Assembly (NCBI GenBank): GCA_903893565.1
Contig: CAITMU010000065.1
Span: forward strand, 35,268 to 99,267
Length of the DNA: 64,000 nt
Direction: 5' to 3'
Source: an uncultured beta proteobacterium
GTDB taxonomy: Bacteria > Pseudomonadota > Gammaproteobacteria > Burkholderiales > SG8-41
Position numbers and translations under genes: made by a program. Of the stretch, positions 17,828-26,864 are shown in pieces (positions within the stretch are counted from its first letter, which is position 1; every line of letters begins with the position of its first letter). The notes below the pieces were generated by a model. It was given only the letters and a program-made list of their open reading frames with translations. It did not search any database and was not told the DNA's origin.

Positions 17828-18553
17828 TTGTCTCTCAGCACACGGGTACTTGCCAGCACCGCCCTCTCTTCGGTATTGATCGACTGCCTGCCGATCTTTG
17901 ATCAACAAAACAGTGGGCATACGTGTGCAGAATATTTGTCCACCGTTCGCTTACTGGCACGGCTTAAAAAAAATACGACAGCCCCAGAAACCGCACAAAC
18001 AGTGGATTTATTGATCGCAACACGTGAAGCGATGACGGAGCTGGCCGCTCTAGGTTTCGTACTAGCCGAAAGCCTCACCGCCTTAGCCCATGTCGGCATT
18101 AGCCTTTGTGTTCGCCAGGGCATGCCCAGCCCCGACATACATGATGCAGCTGCACTTAAAAATACATTACTCGCGATCGACTCCTTGGCATACTCCCAAA
18201 CGGGGCAAAGTGGGCTGCACTTTGCCAAAGTACTCGAGCAACTCGGTATCACCGAGGCACTCAAAACCAAAACTACCATCACCTCGGGTGGCTTGGTCGG
18301 CGATTGGGTCGCACGCGGAGACGTGAGCCTTGGGGTCCAACAAACAAGCGAAATACTCGCCGTCCCAGGCGTGAGCCTTATCGGCCCTTTACCGGAACCG
18401 TTTCAACTCAATAGCCACTTGGTAGCTGGCATTCACACGCATTGCGAAAATAGGCTTCGGGCTCAGCGCCTAATCGGCTACTTACGTTCGCCCCTCATAA
18501 GAACGCTTTTAATCCAAAAAGGGTTAACCCCGGCTCTGAATACAAACGCTTAA
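17828..18553 (+). CDS. ModA-like extracellular-type substrate-binding domain protein lacking a signal peptide
   Basis: 241 residues from TTG 17828. The opening LSTRVLASTALSSVL and the later AYSQTGQSGLHFAKVLEQLGI match the type II periplasmic binding fold of the ModA/molybdate-like group, as does the hinge segment VARGDVSLGVQQTSEIL. The frame starts directly at the first beta strand, with no hydrophobic leader, so it should stay in the cytoplasm unless the true start is missed. Signal-less homologues occur beside Bug clusters in Burkholderiales; their role is unknown. No ABC permease or ATPase is near. Confidence 0.75.
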   Translation: MSLSTRVLASTALSSVLIDCLPIFDQQNSGHTCAEYLSTVRLLARLKKNTTAPETAQTVDLLIATREAMTELAALGFVLAESLTALAHVGISLCVRQGMPSPDIHDAAALKNTLLAIDSLAYSQTGQSGLHFAKVLEQLGITEALKTKTTITSGGLVGDWVARGDVSLGVQQTSEILAVPGVSLIGPLPEPFQLNSHLVAGIHTHCENRLRAQRLIGYLRSPLIRTLLIQKGLTPALNTNA

Positions 18554-18712
18554 TGGCATCCTTCCACGCATTGCGCCTGACCATCAAACGTCATTGTGCG
18601 ACCACTACAGAGGCCTGCAGTGCCAAAGCCCATCCTAAAAAACGATCAGACTGATCACCCCACGTAATATTTCATTCAAGTCCTCTTCTCCTATTAATGG
18701 GTCTTAAGCACT

Positions 18713-19741
18713 TTATAGGTTGTCATCGAGAATCGTTTTTTTTATACCGGCAAGAGCCCGTAGTTCTACCCACTGGGACTGCGAGAAATTAAGGCCTTCG
18801 AGCTTCGCTTTCGCGAGTGCCTCATGTCGACGCGCCCCGGGCAATCGTACTCCGTCAGAGTCCAATAAAGCCATGATTAAGGTTTCTACCCTTTCAAAAT
18901 AAATTTCATTGGTGCCCATCACCTGTAAAGGGTTGATCGCGAGAATGGCGTGGCCAATATCGGGTTTGTTGCCAGGCTCAAAATAAGAATCATTTTCAAA
19001 ACTACACGCTGCACCCGTGAGTGCCACACACAGCAACTCGACCATTAAAGCCAATGCAGCCCCCTTGACTCCTCCAATGGCGTTTAAGCTACCTTCTGAC
19101 AAGGCCACCTGGGCATCCGTAGTCGGTTGCCCCAGCCGATCGACCGCCCAGCCCAGAGGAATCGGACGCCCTGCTTTGGCATAGACCATAATTTTGCCGC
19201 GAGTGACTTCCGTTAACGACAAATCAATGACCACAGGTTCGGCATTTTGTCGTGGGAAAATGGCTGCAATGGGGTTCGTGCCATAGAAAGCTTTTTTGCC
19301 CCCCCAAGCATTAATGGCAGACGGTGAGTTAGAAAACGCCAAACCCACCATACCGGCAGAAGCAATAGGGACCAAGTGATCGGCGAGCGCTCCCATGTGA
19401 TGACTTTTACAAACCCCCACAAAACTAACCCCTAGTTTGCGTGCTCGGCGGATGGCGATTTGTACTGCTTTCTCACAAGCAAGAAAGGCGAGCCCGCCAC
19501 CTGCATCCACTAAAGCGGTGGCTCCCTTTTGATGAACCACTCGGGGACGTGCTTTACCCAACGCTCGGCCTTGACGTAAGTGATCACAATACAACGCCAA
19601 TCGTTGCAATCCGTGTCCCGACAGCCCCTGCGCTTCAGCACTGACTAAAGCGCGTGCCGTGGCCTCGGCCATGGTCTTTGTTGCCCCTGCACGTTTGAGG
19701 GCTTGGGTCGCCAAGCGGGTTAAAACCGTCAAACTCGTCAT
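18713..19741 (-). CDS. Ldh_2 family malate/lactate/sulfolactate dehydrogenase (ComC/YbiC type)
   Basis: 342 residues, the usual length of this NAD(P)-dependent 2-hydroxyacid dehydrogenase family, which is unrelated to classical MDH/LDH. Visible motifs are GHGLQRL (about 42-48), the active-site SHHMGALADH (about 113-122) and GGVKGAAL. Family activities include malate, 2,3-diketogulonate, ureidoglycolate and (R)-sulfolactate (ComC). It is the last gene of the 12-kb minus-strand operon, starting 47 bases after the isocitrate-lyase/PEP-mutase enzyme. With the upstream fumarase it could take malate to oxaloacetate; with the SuyAB-like lyase it could act on sulfolactate. Confidence 0.86.
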   Translation of the reverse strand: MTSLTVLTRLATQALKRAGATKTMAEATARALVSAEAQGLSGHGLQRLALYCDHLRQGRALGKARPRVVHQKGATALVDAGGGLAFLACEKAVQIAIRRARKLGVSFVGVCKSHHMGALADHLVPIASAGMVGLAFSNSPSAINAWGGKKAFYGTNPIAAIFPRQNAEPVVIDLSLTEVTRGKIMVYAKAGRPIPLGWAVDRLGQPTTDAQVALSEGSLNAIGGVKGAALALMVELLCVALTGAACSFENDSYFEPGNKPDIGHAILAINPLQVMGTNEIYFERVETLIMALLDSDGVRLPGARRHEALAKAKLEGLNFSQSQWVELRALAGIKKTILDDNL

Positions 19742-19788
19742 CTTTGCATAGCCTTTCTAGACCGATGAAATTGAATAAAAAAACGATA

Positions 19789-20736
19789 TTACAAACCTTG
19801 CCCACCCTCGTATTTTTGCTTCACCTGCTCCGCGGGTAAATACTTTTCCTCTAAGGCCTTAAATTCATTAAATCCAGCAAATTCATGAAACGCTCCCATC
19901 GGGTGCGATTTTAATCGTTGCTGAAACTCAATCTCTGCCTGGGCCCCACGCGCTTTTAAATCGACGGCATAATCCCACATACCCATCATGGTGGATCGTA
20001 GCCCCGTCAAAGACACATGCATGATGCGATAACCCATGGCTGCAAAATCTTCAAAACTCACCTTGGATTCATGCCACTTAAGGTTCGCCGAATAATTTAA
20101 ATATAGGGGCATCGTCGGATACTCGCTTAACACGGCTTGTGCAAAGCGTTGGGGCTGGGCGGGTTCTGCCGTTGGAAACTCTGCCCAGATCATATCGGCC
20201 CCTGCCTTGGCATACGCTTTAGCTCGACGTATCGCCTCCTCCAAGCCTCCACCAGCGGCAGCAATAGCATCCGTTCTGGCCATGATCATAAAATCTTTAT
20301 CGCGACGTGCATCGGTGGCTGCACGGATCTTACCGGCTGCCTCCTCCAAAGGAATCACCATTTTGCCAGCCACATGTCCACAACGCTTGGGGGCCACCTG
20401 ATCTTCAATATGAATACAAGCCACACCGGCGGCCTCAAAATCTTTGACCGTACGAATCACATTCAACGCATTACCATATCCCGTATCCACATCAACAATC
20501 ACCGGTAACTTTACACTGCTAGCAATATGTCGCGCGTTGTTTAACATCTCGGTTTCGGTAATGAATCCGACATCGGGTAATCCCAAAAGCGTTAAAGAAA
20601 CGTCATACCCACCCACGTAAACAAAATCAAATCCCGCTTTTTCTACGATCATCGCATGAAGCGGCGTCGTAATCCCCGGGGAAGTTAAAAATGGTTTTCG
20701 CTTCAACGCTTCCCTTAAGGCACGTCCTTGACTCAT
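19789..20736 (-). CDS. Isocitrate lyase/PEP mutase family enzyme
   Basis: 315 residues from ATG 20736 behind AAGGAG (20746-20750). A TIM-barrel enzyme with metal-binding VDVDTGYGN (about 81-89) and the catalytic-loop motif KRCGH with Cys119, as in lyases of the family; PEP mutases lack this Cys. It should break a C-C bond next to a hydroxyacid or decarboxylate a 2-oxo acid: 2-methylisocitrate lyase, 2,3-dimethylmalate lyase and oxaloacetate decarboxylase are the main choices. The prp partners of methylisocitrate lyase are absent, so prpB is not assigned. In this operon a dimethylmalate- or malate-like substrate seems plausible. Confidence 0.87.
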   Translation of the reverse strand: MSQGRALREALKRKPFLTSPGITTPLHAMIVEKAGFDFVYVGGYDVSLTLLGLPDVGFITETEMLNNARHIASSVKLPVIVDVDTGYGNALNVIRTVKDFEAAGVACIHIEDQVAPKRCGHVAGKMVIPLEEAAGKIRAATDARRDKDFMIMARTDAIAAAGGGLEEAIRRAKAYAKAGADMIWAEFPTAEPAQPQRFAQAVLSEYPTMPLYLNYSANLKWHESKVSFEDFAAMGYRIMHVSLTGLRSTMMGMWDYAVDLKARGAQAEIEFQQRLKSHPMGAFHEFAGFNEFKALEEKYLPAEQVKQKYEGGQGL

Positions 20737-20788
20737 CAAAACTGCTCCTTATTCATTTTGGATTAAATACCTCTACCCCCTCTTCATC

Positions 20789-21763
20789 CTAGTCAAGCTG
20801 GGAGCCGGCTCGCTTCACCACATCGGCCCATTTTTGTATTTCTGCATGAAAAAAAGCGGTGAATTCCACCGGATTACTACCCACGGGCTGGGCTCCCTCA
20901 GCCTCAAAACGTTGCCGGGTATCTGGTTGGTGGATAGCCTGAATGATCGCCTGATAAAGTGTTTGAACACTCGAAGCAGGTGTTTTTGCCGGTATAAAAA
21001 AACCATTCCATTGTAAAGCAGTGTGCCCGGGCACCCCCGCCTCAATCAAGGTGGGGGTTGCAGGTAAGGCCTCCTGAGGCTCGGGCGCAGCGACCGCCAA
21101 AGCACGCAGCTTATGCGCACGCACCTGCGCCTTAGCCACCGGCATCACCACAAAACCACACTGCGCCTCTCCGATCATCAAACCCATCGCCTGAGGGGCC
21201 GCCCCCTTGAAAGGCAAATGCGTCATTCTTACTGACGTTTTTAATCGAAACAATTCCATCGCCAATTGCGCCATAGTGCCCGCGCCGGCTGAGGCATAAG
21301 TTAGGCTACCCGGCTGCTTTAATCCCAACGCAATCAACTCTCGCACGTTTTTGACGGGAAGACTGGGGTGCACGACCAATACAAATGGATAGGAGGAGAC
21401 CATCGACAGCGGCAAAAAATCTTTGATCGGATCAAAGCTTAATTTTTTAAACAGCGCCGGCACAATAGCCAATGAAGAATTACCAAACAGTAGCGTATAT
21501 CCATCCGGTGCGGCCCTGGCCACGAGATCAGCGGCAATATTGCCGCTCGCTCCGGCACGATTATCAATCACCACGGCTTGTCCTAGAAGGGCGGTCATTT
21601 TTTGTGCCGTCACGCGGGCAATAGTGTCACTACCGCCTCCCGCCGGAAACGGCAACACGAGGCGAAGACTTCTATTCGGAAAATCCTCAGCCACCGCAAC
21701 GCTCAACCCTATCATGACCCACACACTAAAAAAGCCGATAGCCCACAAGCCGCCTTTTCGCAT
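20789..21763 (-). CDS. Bug family periplasmic solute-binding protein, paralog 6
   Basis: 324 residues from ATG 21763, preceded by a G-rich GGGGGGTG element; the frame opens at 21790. Signal peptide with cleavage near AVAE and canonical loop LPFPAGGGSDTIAR. It is one of two receptors in the fumarase/flavoprotein operon, 52 bases ahead of the PEP-mutase-family gene and 67 bases after the flavoprotein gene. The presence of two different receptors in one operon suggests two related substrates, or two sides of one uptake route. Confidence 0.9.
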   Translation of the reverse strand: MRKGGLWAIGFFSVWVMIGLSVAVAEDFPNRSLRLVLPFPAGGGSDTIARVTAQKMTALLGQAVVIDNRAGASGNIAADLVARAAPDGYTLLFGNSSLAIVPALFKKLSFDPIKDFLPLSMVSSYPFVLVVHPSLPVKNVRELIALGLKQPGSLTYASAGAGTMAQLAMELFRLKTSVRMTHLPFKGAAPQAMGLMIGEAQCGFVVMPVAKAQVRAHKLRALAVAAPEPQEALPATPTLIEAGVPGHTALQWNGFFIPAKTPASSVQTLYQAIIQAIHQPDTRQRFEAEGAQPVGSNPVEFTAFFHAEIQKWADVVKRAGSQLD

Positions 21764-21830
21764 CTGACACCCCCCAAAGAAAGAAACCAACGCTTGACCG
21801 GTAAACCTCTTGTGAGCGTGCTCCCAGCGG

Positions 21831-23549
21831 CTATTTTTTAATCAAACTCTCACCCGGTTTAACCCGTGAGAACACAACCGGTTTGGTCACACAATCAAAT
21901 TGCCCTTCCCGCCAATGCACCGCAGTAAATCGAGAATTCTCCAAATCCCGTACCTGCGGGAAGTCACTTCGATAATGGGCCCCGCGCGAATCTTCCCGTA
22001 CCATCGCAGCATGACGAATCGACTTAGACACTAAGAGAAGATTTTTTAAATTAATCCAGTCATGCCAAGTCAAATTAAATGCAAGCTGACTGGAGTCCAC
22101 CCCCGTTGCATCCAACTGAGCTTCCAGATCGTCCAACAAAGCAGCAGCACGAGTCAGACTTTGTGCATCCCTCACGATCCCCACGTCATCCCACATCACG
22201 TTATAAAGGGTTTCACGAATCTCGGTTAAAGAGCCCACCGGTTGGTGAAAAGGGGCGGTGCAACCTTCTATCGCTAGCGCCATTGCTTGCTCATCGGGCT
22301 CCTGAAAACGACCCTGTGCTTTCACCCAGCCAGGCATCACATCGCCAGCAATGCCTCCAAAGACCGTTGAATTAGCCACCCCGTTGCCTCCCAGTCGATT
22401 GGCGCCATGAACCCCACCCGAGTCCTCACCCGCCGCAAATAATCCCGCCAAGCGAGTTTGGCAATCTAACTGAAACTCTACTCCCCCCATCATATAGTGA
22501 GCGGTCGGCACCACATCCACCAAGCCCTGAACCAAATCAAAACCACAGTCCGCACAACGCTCAACCATTCCTTTAAACTCACGGCGCACCATTTTCGGAT
22601 CCAAATGGGCCATCGACATATAAAGCCCACCGCTCGCGCCCACACGCCCTTCGCGCATTTGCTGATACATGCCACGAGAAACAATATCCCGTGTCGCCCG
22701 CTCCTCTCGCGGATCATAAAGATGCATGAATCGTTCTTGTTGACCATTGAGCAAATAACCACCGGCGCCCCTTAAGCCCTCTTCAATAATGGTTCCTGTG
22801 ATCCGGGTATCGGGCCCCGCAATTAATCCCGTGGGATGGAACTGCACCATCTCCATATCCCTTAGCGATAACCCGGCCCGAAGCGCCATCGCCATGCCAT
22901 CACAGGTTTTATCCCCGGATGGGGTATGGAACTTATACATCGTGGGGCCACCACCGGTGGCGAGCAATACCGCTTTGGCTTGAACAAACACCAATTGCCC
23001 GCTGCGAATATCAATCATCAATACACCGGCTAACGCATCCCCGGCCTTATTTTTAATAAATTCAATCGCTCGATGCTCTTCTAATCGCCCAATCCCCCGA
23101 GCCCACACCTGTTCGGCCAAACGATTAATGATTTCAATACCCGTTAAATCACCTTTATGTACGGTGCGATCAAAGGTCTGACCCGCAAACGCTTTTTGAT
23201 GAACACTGCCATCGGGATTTCGATCAAAAAAACAACCCAGCTCGTTTTCCAGTTCATGGATACGCTCAACAGCAACACTGACCAAGGTCCAAGCCAAGTC
23301 CTGGTCAGGTAACCATTTGCCCCCCTCAATCGTATCCATAAAGTGTCGTTCAATGGAGTCTTCTTTGGCTAAAGCAACGTTATAGCCGCCTTGAACCATA
23401 CGGGTGCAACCGGATTTACCCAATAAGCCCTTGACGGCTACGGTGATGGACAATGAAGGGTCTTTTTGGTGCGCATGTAGAGCGGCAAAAAGTCCTGCTC
23501 CACCCGAACCCAAAATCAATATGTCGGTCTGACGTCGAAGTATTTTCAT
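21831..23549 (-). CDS. Fumarate reductase/succinate dehydrogenase-type flavoprotein subunit, atypical
   Basis: 572 residues. FAD-binding GSGGAGL at 15-21, substrate-domain motifs HPTGL, EEGLRGAGGY and SRGMY, and HGANRLGGNG near 380. In true SdhA/FrdA a His in R-S-H-T-x-x-A-x-G-G carries covalent FAD; here the segment reads KSGCTRMVQGGYN, with no histidine, so FAD is probably bound noncovalently as in L-aspartate oxidase and APS reductase. It overlaps the fumarase beta gene by four bases (ATGA). The matching iron-sulfur and membrane subunits are 2.6-4 kb upstream in the same operon. It may be a fumarate reductase or act on a relative of succinate. Confidence 0.85.
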   Translation of the reverse strand: MKILRRQTDILILGSGGAGLFAALHAHQKDPSLSITVAVKGLLGKSGCTRMVQGGYNVALAKEDSIERHFMDTIEGGKWLPDQDLAWTLVSVAVERIHELENELGCFFDRNPDGSVHQKAFAGQTFDRTVHKGDLTGIEIINRLAEQVWARGIGRLEEHRAIEFIKNKAGDALAGVLMIDIRSGQLVFVQAKAVLLATGGGPTMYKFHTPSGDKTCDGMAMALRAGLSLRDMEMVQFHPTGLIAGPDTRITGTIIEEGLRGAGGYLLNGQQERFMHLYDPREERATRDIVSRGMYQQMREGRVGASGGLYMSMAHLDPKMVRREFKGMVERCADCGFDLVQGLVDVVPTAHYMMGGVEFQLDCQTRLAGLFAAGEDSGGVHGANRLGGNGVANSTVFGGIAGDVMPGWVKAQGRFQEPDEQAMALAIEGCTAPFHQPVGSLTEIRETLYNVMWDDVGIVRDAQSLTRAAALLDDLEAQLDATGVDSSQLAFNLTWHDWINLKNLLLVSKSIRHAAMVREDSRGAHYRSDFPQVRDLENSRFTAVHWREGQFDCVTKPVVFSRVKPGESLIKK

Positions 23550-24154
23550 TTCACACCCAAAGCGCGTAACACGCTGGCCCTTTTTTCTTGCGCCGCTTCA
23601 TTCACTTCAGTGTATAAATTGCCGCCATGGGAATCCATCGTCACCAATAAAGGGCCAAACGAGCGGACCCGAAATTTCCATAAAGATTCGGGATTTAAAT
23701 CATCCAAATCTACCGCCTCGATCTGCTCGATCCATGTGGTCTCGAGAGCCGCCGCACCGCCTACGACTGCCAGATAAACCCCACCCAACACCTTGAACGC
23801 CTCTTGTGAGGCTGCAAAAAGACCCCCCTTGCCAATGGTGATACGCACACCGTATTGCTCCATCAATGGCCGAGTAAAGCGCTCCATACGCGCACTGGTG
23901 GTGGTGCCGATACAAATGGGTTCATAGCCACTGGGGTGCTCAACACTCACGGCCACTTTTCTCACATTAGGCGCGGTATGTATGACAGCGGCCCCTTGCA
24001 GATCAAAATGTGTTTTTCTGCCACGGTCAAATAAATGAATATACGTGGCATCTCGAATCCCAAACAACGTGCCATTCAGACTCACCGTATCATTGACACA
24101 GAGCTGTCTGGCTTGCGCCTCGCTAATAGGCATCTGAAAATCGTAATGGGCCAT
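23546..24154 (-). CDS. Class I fumarate hydratase / L(+)-tartrate dehydratase-type beta subunit
   Basis: About 202 residues from ATG 24154, two bases after the alpha-subunit stop (TAATCATG); the frame extends to 24220 inside that gene. This is the swivelling domain of two-subunit class I hydro-lyases (TtdB/FumB-beta), with the typical RDATYIHLFDRG, GPTTSARME-like GTTTSARME and IGKGGL motifs. Together with the alpha subunit it should hydrate fumarate to malate or dehydrate tartrate. Gene order places it before the flavoprotein, so product of one could be substrate of the other. Confidence 0.9.
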   Translation of the reverse strand: MAHYDFQMPISEAQARQLCVNDTVSLNGTLFGIRDATYIHLFDRGRKTHFDLQGAAVIHTAPNVRKVAVSVEHPSGYEPICIGTTTSARMERFTRPLMEQYGVRITIGKGGLFAASQEAFKVLGGVYLAVVGGAAALETTWIEQIEAVDLDDLNPESLWKFRVRSFGPLLVTMDSHGGNLYTEVNEAAQEKRASVLRALGVK

Positions 24155-24156
24155 GA

Positions 24157-25032
24157 TTAATATCCGTAGACAAAACCGTCCGGGCTCAACGTTGCGCGAG
24201 CGCGTCGTGCCGAATGACACTGCATGTTCACAGCGACCGGATTTAACGTGATGTGGGTAGCAGCCAATTCCACGTGCACGGCAAAGGCGGTCGAGTCTCC
24301 CCCCAATCCCTGAGGGCCAACCCCAAGCTGATTCACCACGGCACTTAACTCTTGTTCTAAACGTGCCCCCTCTGAATCACGGCACTTCGTACCTAACGCT
24401 CTGGTAGCCGCTACCTTAGATAAATGCATACACAAGTCCGCCGTGCCACCTACCCCCACTCCCACAATAGTTGGCGGGCACGTCTTGCCACCAGCCTCCA
24501 ACACACAATCAATCACAAAGGTCTTGATTACGTCTACACCCTCAGCGGGCAATGCCATTTTGAGCCAAGAATTAGATTCCGAACCCGAACCCTTGGGTAT
24601 CATCTCGATACTGAAATGATGGACCGCATCAGAAAAATCCACATGGATCACAGGGATGCCGGGGCCACAAGAAGTGTGTTCGTTTTTTCGTGTGATCGGG
24701 TGCACCACAGAAGAACGCAAAGGGTGCTCTCGGGTCGCACGCTCACAGCCCTTGACTATAGCCGCCTTCAAAGCAAAACCATCCCACTGAATACCCTGAC
24801 CGACCACCACGTTATAAATAGGAATACCGGTGTCCTGGCACAAAAGATTCGTATTATCCTCGGCCACCTGGATGTTTCTGATCATAGTGCCAAGGATCGT
24901 TTTGCCGGTGGGGTGGCTCTCAAGGGCATTTAAGCGTTTAAAGCCCTCTTTAATATCAGGAGGTAAAAGTTTCAAGGCTCGGATATAAAGCGTTTTTGCA
25001 GCCTCTTCCACCTGTAAATAATCCAGTTCCAT
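24157..25032 (-). CDS. Class I fumarate hydratase / L(+)-tartrate dehydratase-type alpha subunit
   Basis: About 291 residues from ATG 25032, behind a GGAGTAAAGGG region that also holds the stop of the Bug gene before it (five-base gap). It is the iron-sulfur catalytic subunit: CQDTGIP with Cys65, GGKTCPPT and the [11 protein letters not shown] loop give candidate [4Fe-4S] ligands. GSGSESNS is the usual substrate-binding segment. Fumarase and tartrate dehydratase cannot be separated by eye; the neighbouring fumarate-reductase-type complex favours fumarate/malate or a substituted analogue such as mesaconate. Confidence 0.9.
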   Translation of the reverse strand: MELDYLQVEEAAKTLYIRALKLLPPDIKEGFKRLNALESHPTGKTILGTMIRNIQVAEDNTNLLCQDTGIPIYNVVVGQGIQWDGFALKAAIVKGCERATREHPLRSSVVHPITRKNEHTSCGPGIPVIHVDFSDAVHHFSIEMIPKGSGSESNSWLKMALPAEGVDVIKTFVIDCVLEAGGKTCPPTIVGVGVGGTADLCMHLSKVAATRALGTKCRDSEGARLEQELSAVVNQLGVGPQGLGGDSTAFAVHVELAATHITLNPVAVNMQCHSARRARATLSPDGFVYGY

Positions 25033-25037
25033 ACCCT

Positions 25038-26030
25038 TTACTCCACAATCAGATGACGCGCATGAACAATTTTCCCCCACAGTACCGTTTCCGCTTTGAT
25101 CGTGTTTGCAAAGTGCTCGGGGGTATCTCCCACTGGCACCATACCGAGCTGCTCATAACGAGAGGCAATCTCACGATTTTGTAGAGCTTTAGCCGTGTCA
25201 TTATTTATTTTAAGTAACACCGCTTTCGGTACCCCAGTCGGGGCGACAAAACCAAACCACCCCAAGTTTTCAAACCCGGGCAAGGTCTCTGCTACTGCAG
25301 GCACCTCCGGCAAAGTAGCAATGCGCTTTAGGCTCGTCACCCCCAGTCCCCGCAGTTTGCCTTGTTGAACCAAATTAATGGCGGCGGCCAAATTAGCCGT
25401 TACGAAATTAATCTGCCCCCCTAGCAAATCGGTCAATGCAGGCCCTTCGCCTTTGTAGGGGACATGGGTCGCATCAATGCCTGCTGCTTGCATAAAATTT
25501 TCTGCGGCCAGATGCGTTTGTGTGCCAAAACCAGCAGTGCCCATGGATAAACCCTTGGGCTTGGCCTTAGCAAGGGAAATAAACTCTTTAATCGATTTGG
25601 CTTGAAAACCCTGAGGCACCACTACAATTTGTGGGCCACTGGCAACCATCGTAATCGGTACAAAATCCTTTTGAGGATCGTAGGTCATCTTGCGATAAAT
25701 ATGCTGATTGGCGGTAACAATGGAACCAGATGTCATAAAAAGCGTGTAACCATCTGGATTGGCCTTGGCTGCTAGATCTGCACCAATATTGCCTCCGGCA
25801 CCGCCTCGATTATCCACCACAATCGACTGGCCCCACGTTTCCGTCAACTTCTGAGCAATCACGCGTGTGACAATATCATTAGCCCCACCGGCGGCAAAGG
25901 CGACGATGATACGCAGCGGATGGCTAGGAAAATGGTCTACCTCCGCAGCCATGGCACTACCCATCAACCCTCCACACATCAAAACGCTCAGACGACAAAA
26001 CCCCCTAATACCTCTTTTTTTATTTTTCAT
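25038..26030 (-). CDS. Bug family periplasmic solute-binding protein, paralog 7
   Basis: 330 residues from ATG 26030 (AGAGA upstream); the frame starts at 26123 but adds an unlikely leader. Signal peptide with cleavage near AMAAE, loop VAFAAGGANDIVTR with Ala in place of the usual second Pro. It is inserted between the membrane-anchor genes and the fumarase genes of one operon, with only five bases to the fumarase alpha start, so its ligand is very probably the substrate of this pathway, a C4 or substituted dicarboxylate. Confidence 0.9.
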   Translation of the reverse strand: MKNKKRGIRGFCRLSVLMCGGLMGSAMAAEVDHFPSHPLRIIVAFAAGGANDIVTRVIAQKLTETWGQSIVVDNRGGAGGNIGADLAAKANPDGYTLFMTSGSIVTANQHIYRKMTYDPQKDFVPITMVASGPQIVVVPQGFQAKSIKEFISLAKAKPKGLSMGTAGFGTQTHLAAENFMQAAGIDATHVPYKGEGPALTDLLGGQINFVTANLAAAINLVQQGKLRGLGVTSLKRIATLPEVPAVAETLPGFENLGWFGFVAPTGVPKAVLLKINNDTAKALQNREIASRYEQLGMVPVGDTPEHFANTIKAETVLWGKIVHARHLIVE

Positions 26031-26163
26031 TCTCTTTGACTCCGCCCTTAAGCTTTTAACATCATCGATTAAGAACCCACCAGTGCATGGGGGACCTTCA
26101 AGACACGCTGCAGTCTGGACCATCTACCCTGAAGACTCAATACCGGTAGCCGCTTAAAAAAAT

Positions 26164-26511
26164 TTAAAATACCGATAACAAAAACATTAAACCCATCGCC
26201 ACACTCACTCCCAACGCTAGCGCTAATAAAGTTTTATGCCACGATCTCCAAGGTAAAAACTCCAACATCAACAAACGCACCCCCCCACTCATATGGGCAG
26301 CCAACAATACCACCAACAGCGTTTCGGCGATCTTCACCCAAGGCTGCTCCGTCCAGCGCAAAAAACCTTGTAATTTAATTTCTCCTTGCAAAGCCTGACC
26401 CAGTGCCCAGAAATGTAGCGGTAGAAACAAACTTAAGGCGACCCCAGACATACGATGCAAAATAAAAGCCCAATACGCCGGGTGATTACGCGATCGAAAA
26501 TCGTTCTTCAT
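26164..26511 (-). CDS. Succinate dehydrogenase/fumarate reductase cytochrome b-type membrane subunit (SdhC-like)
   Basis: 115 residues from ATG 26511, which overlaps the stop of the other membrane gene by four bases (ATGA). HPAYWAFILHRMSGVALS is the SdhC signature, with His and Arg near the quinone/haem site; three membrane segments follow (about 20-42, 63-84, 92-113). His in HFWAL and in LAAHMSG are candidate haem b ligands. It anchors the iron-sulfur and flavoprotein subunits of the same operon to the membrane and passes electrons to or from quinone. Confidence 0.8.
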   Translation of the reverse strand: MKNDFRSRNHPAYWAFILHRMSGVALSLFLPLHFWALGQALQGEIKLQGFLRWTEQPWVKIAETLLVVLLAAHMSGGVRLLMLEFLPWRSWHKTLLALALGVSVAMGLMFLLSVF

Positions 26512-26864
26512 GCTAAACCCTGCAAAGCAAAAAGAGCACGAAACCCACCCACCACCAAAGCCAATGCAATCGTCCCTAGTAAGCCGTCTATAATGCGACC
26601 CTGATAACCCCATTCCGCTACTACCGTTCGCAACCCAATGGGGGCATGTATGGCAATGGCCAACACAAAAAGACTATAAAAAACGGTCCATAGGGAACTT
26701 TGATGCAAACGGGAAACGATATGGGCCGCGGTTAACCCCGAGCGCACAGCATAAATAATGGTTGCCAAATGCACCAAAACGCACAGCGCTAGTACGAGGG
26801 CACTGAGACGCTGCGCGCCCCATAAAATGACCTGAACTTTGATCGAACGCAATTTACAGCTCAC
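26508..26864 (-). CDS. Succinate dehydrogenase/fumarate reductase-type membrane anchor subunit
   Basis: 118 residues with three predicted membrane helices and the motif WGAQRLSALVLALCVLVHL, a relative of the SdhC/SdhD quinone-site helix. GTG 26864 overlaps the end of the iron-sulfur gene by 11 bases, with AAAGG just upstream; TTG 26852 would leave a one-base gap and is an alternative. Conserved His in VHLA and HAPIG could ligate haem. With the following SdhC-like protein it makes a two-subunit anchor. Confidence 0.75.
   Translation of the reverse strand: MSCKLRSIKVQVILWGAQRLSALVLALCVLVHLATIIYAVRSGLTAAHIVSRLHQSSLWTVFYSLFVLAIAIHAPIGLRTVVAEWGYQGRIIDGLLGTIALALVVGGFRALFALQGLA

Noticed and set aside
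18644..18656. GATCAGACTGATC as an operator after the ModA-like gene
   Set aside because: Only six bases per arm, placed between convergent stops where promoter control is not expected.
19789..20736. prpB (2-methylisocitrate lyase)
   Set aside because: No prpC, prpD or acnD in this operon. The MmgE/PrpD gene at 51525-52943 is 30 kb away and belongs to another cluster.
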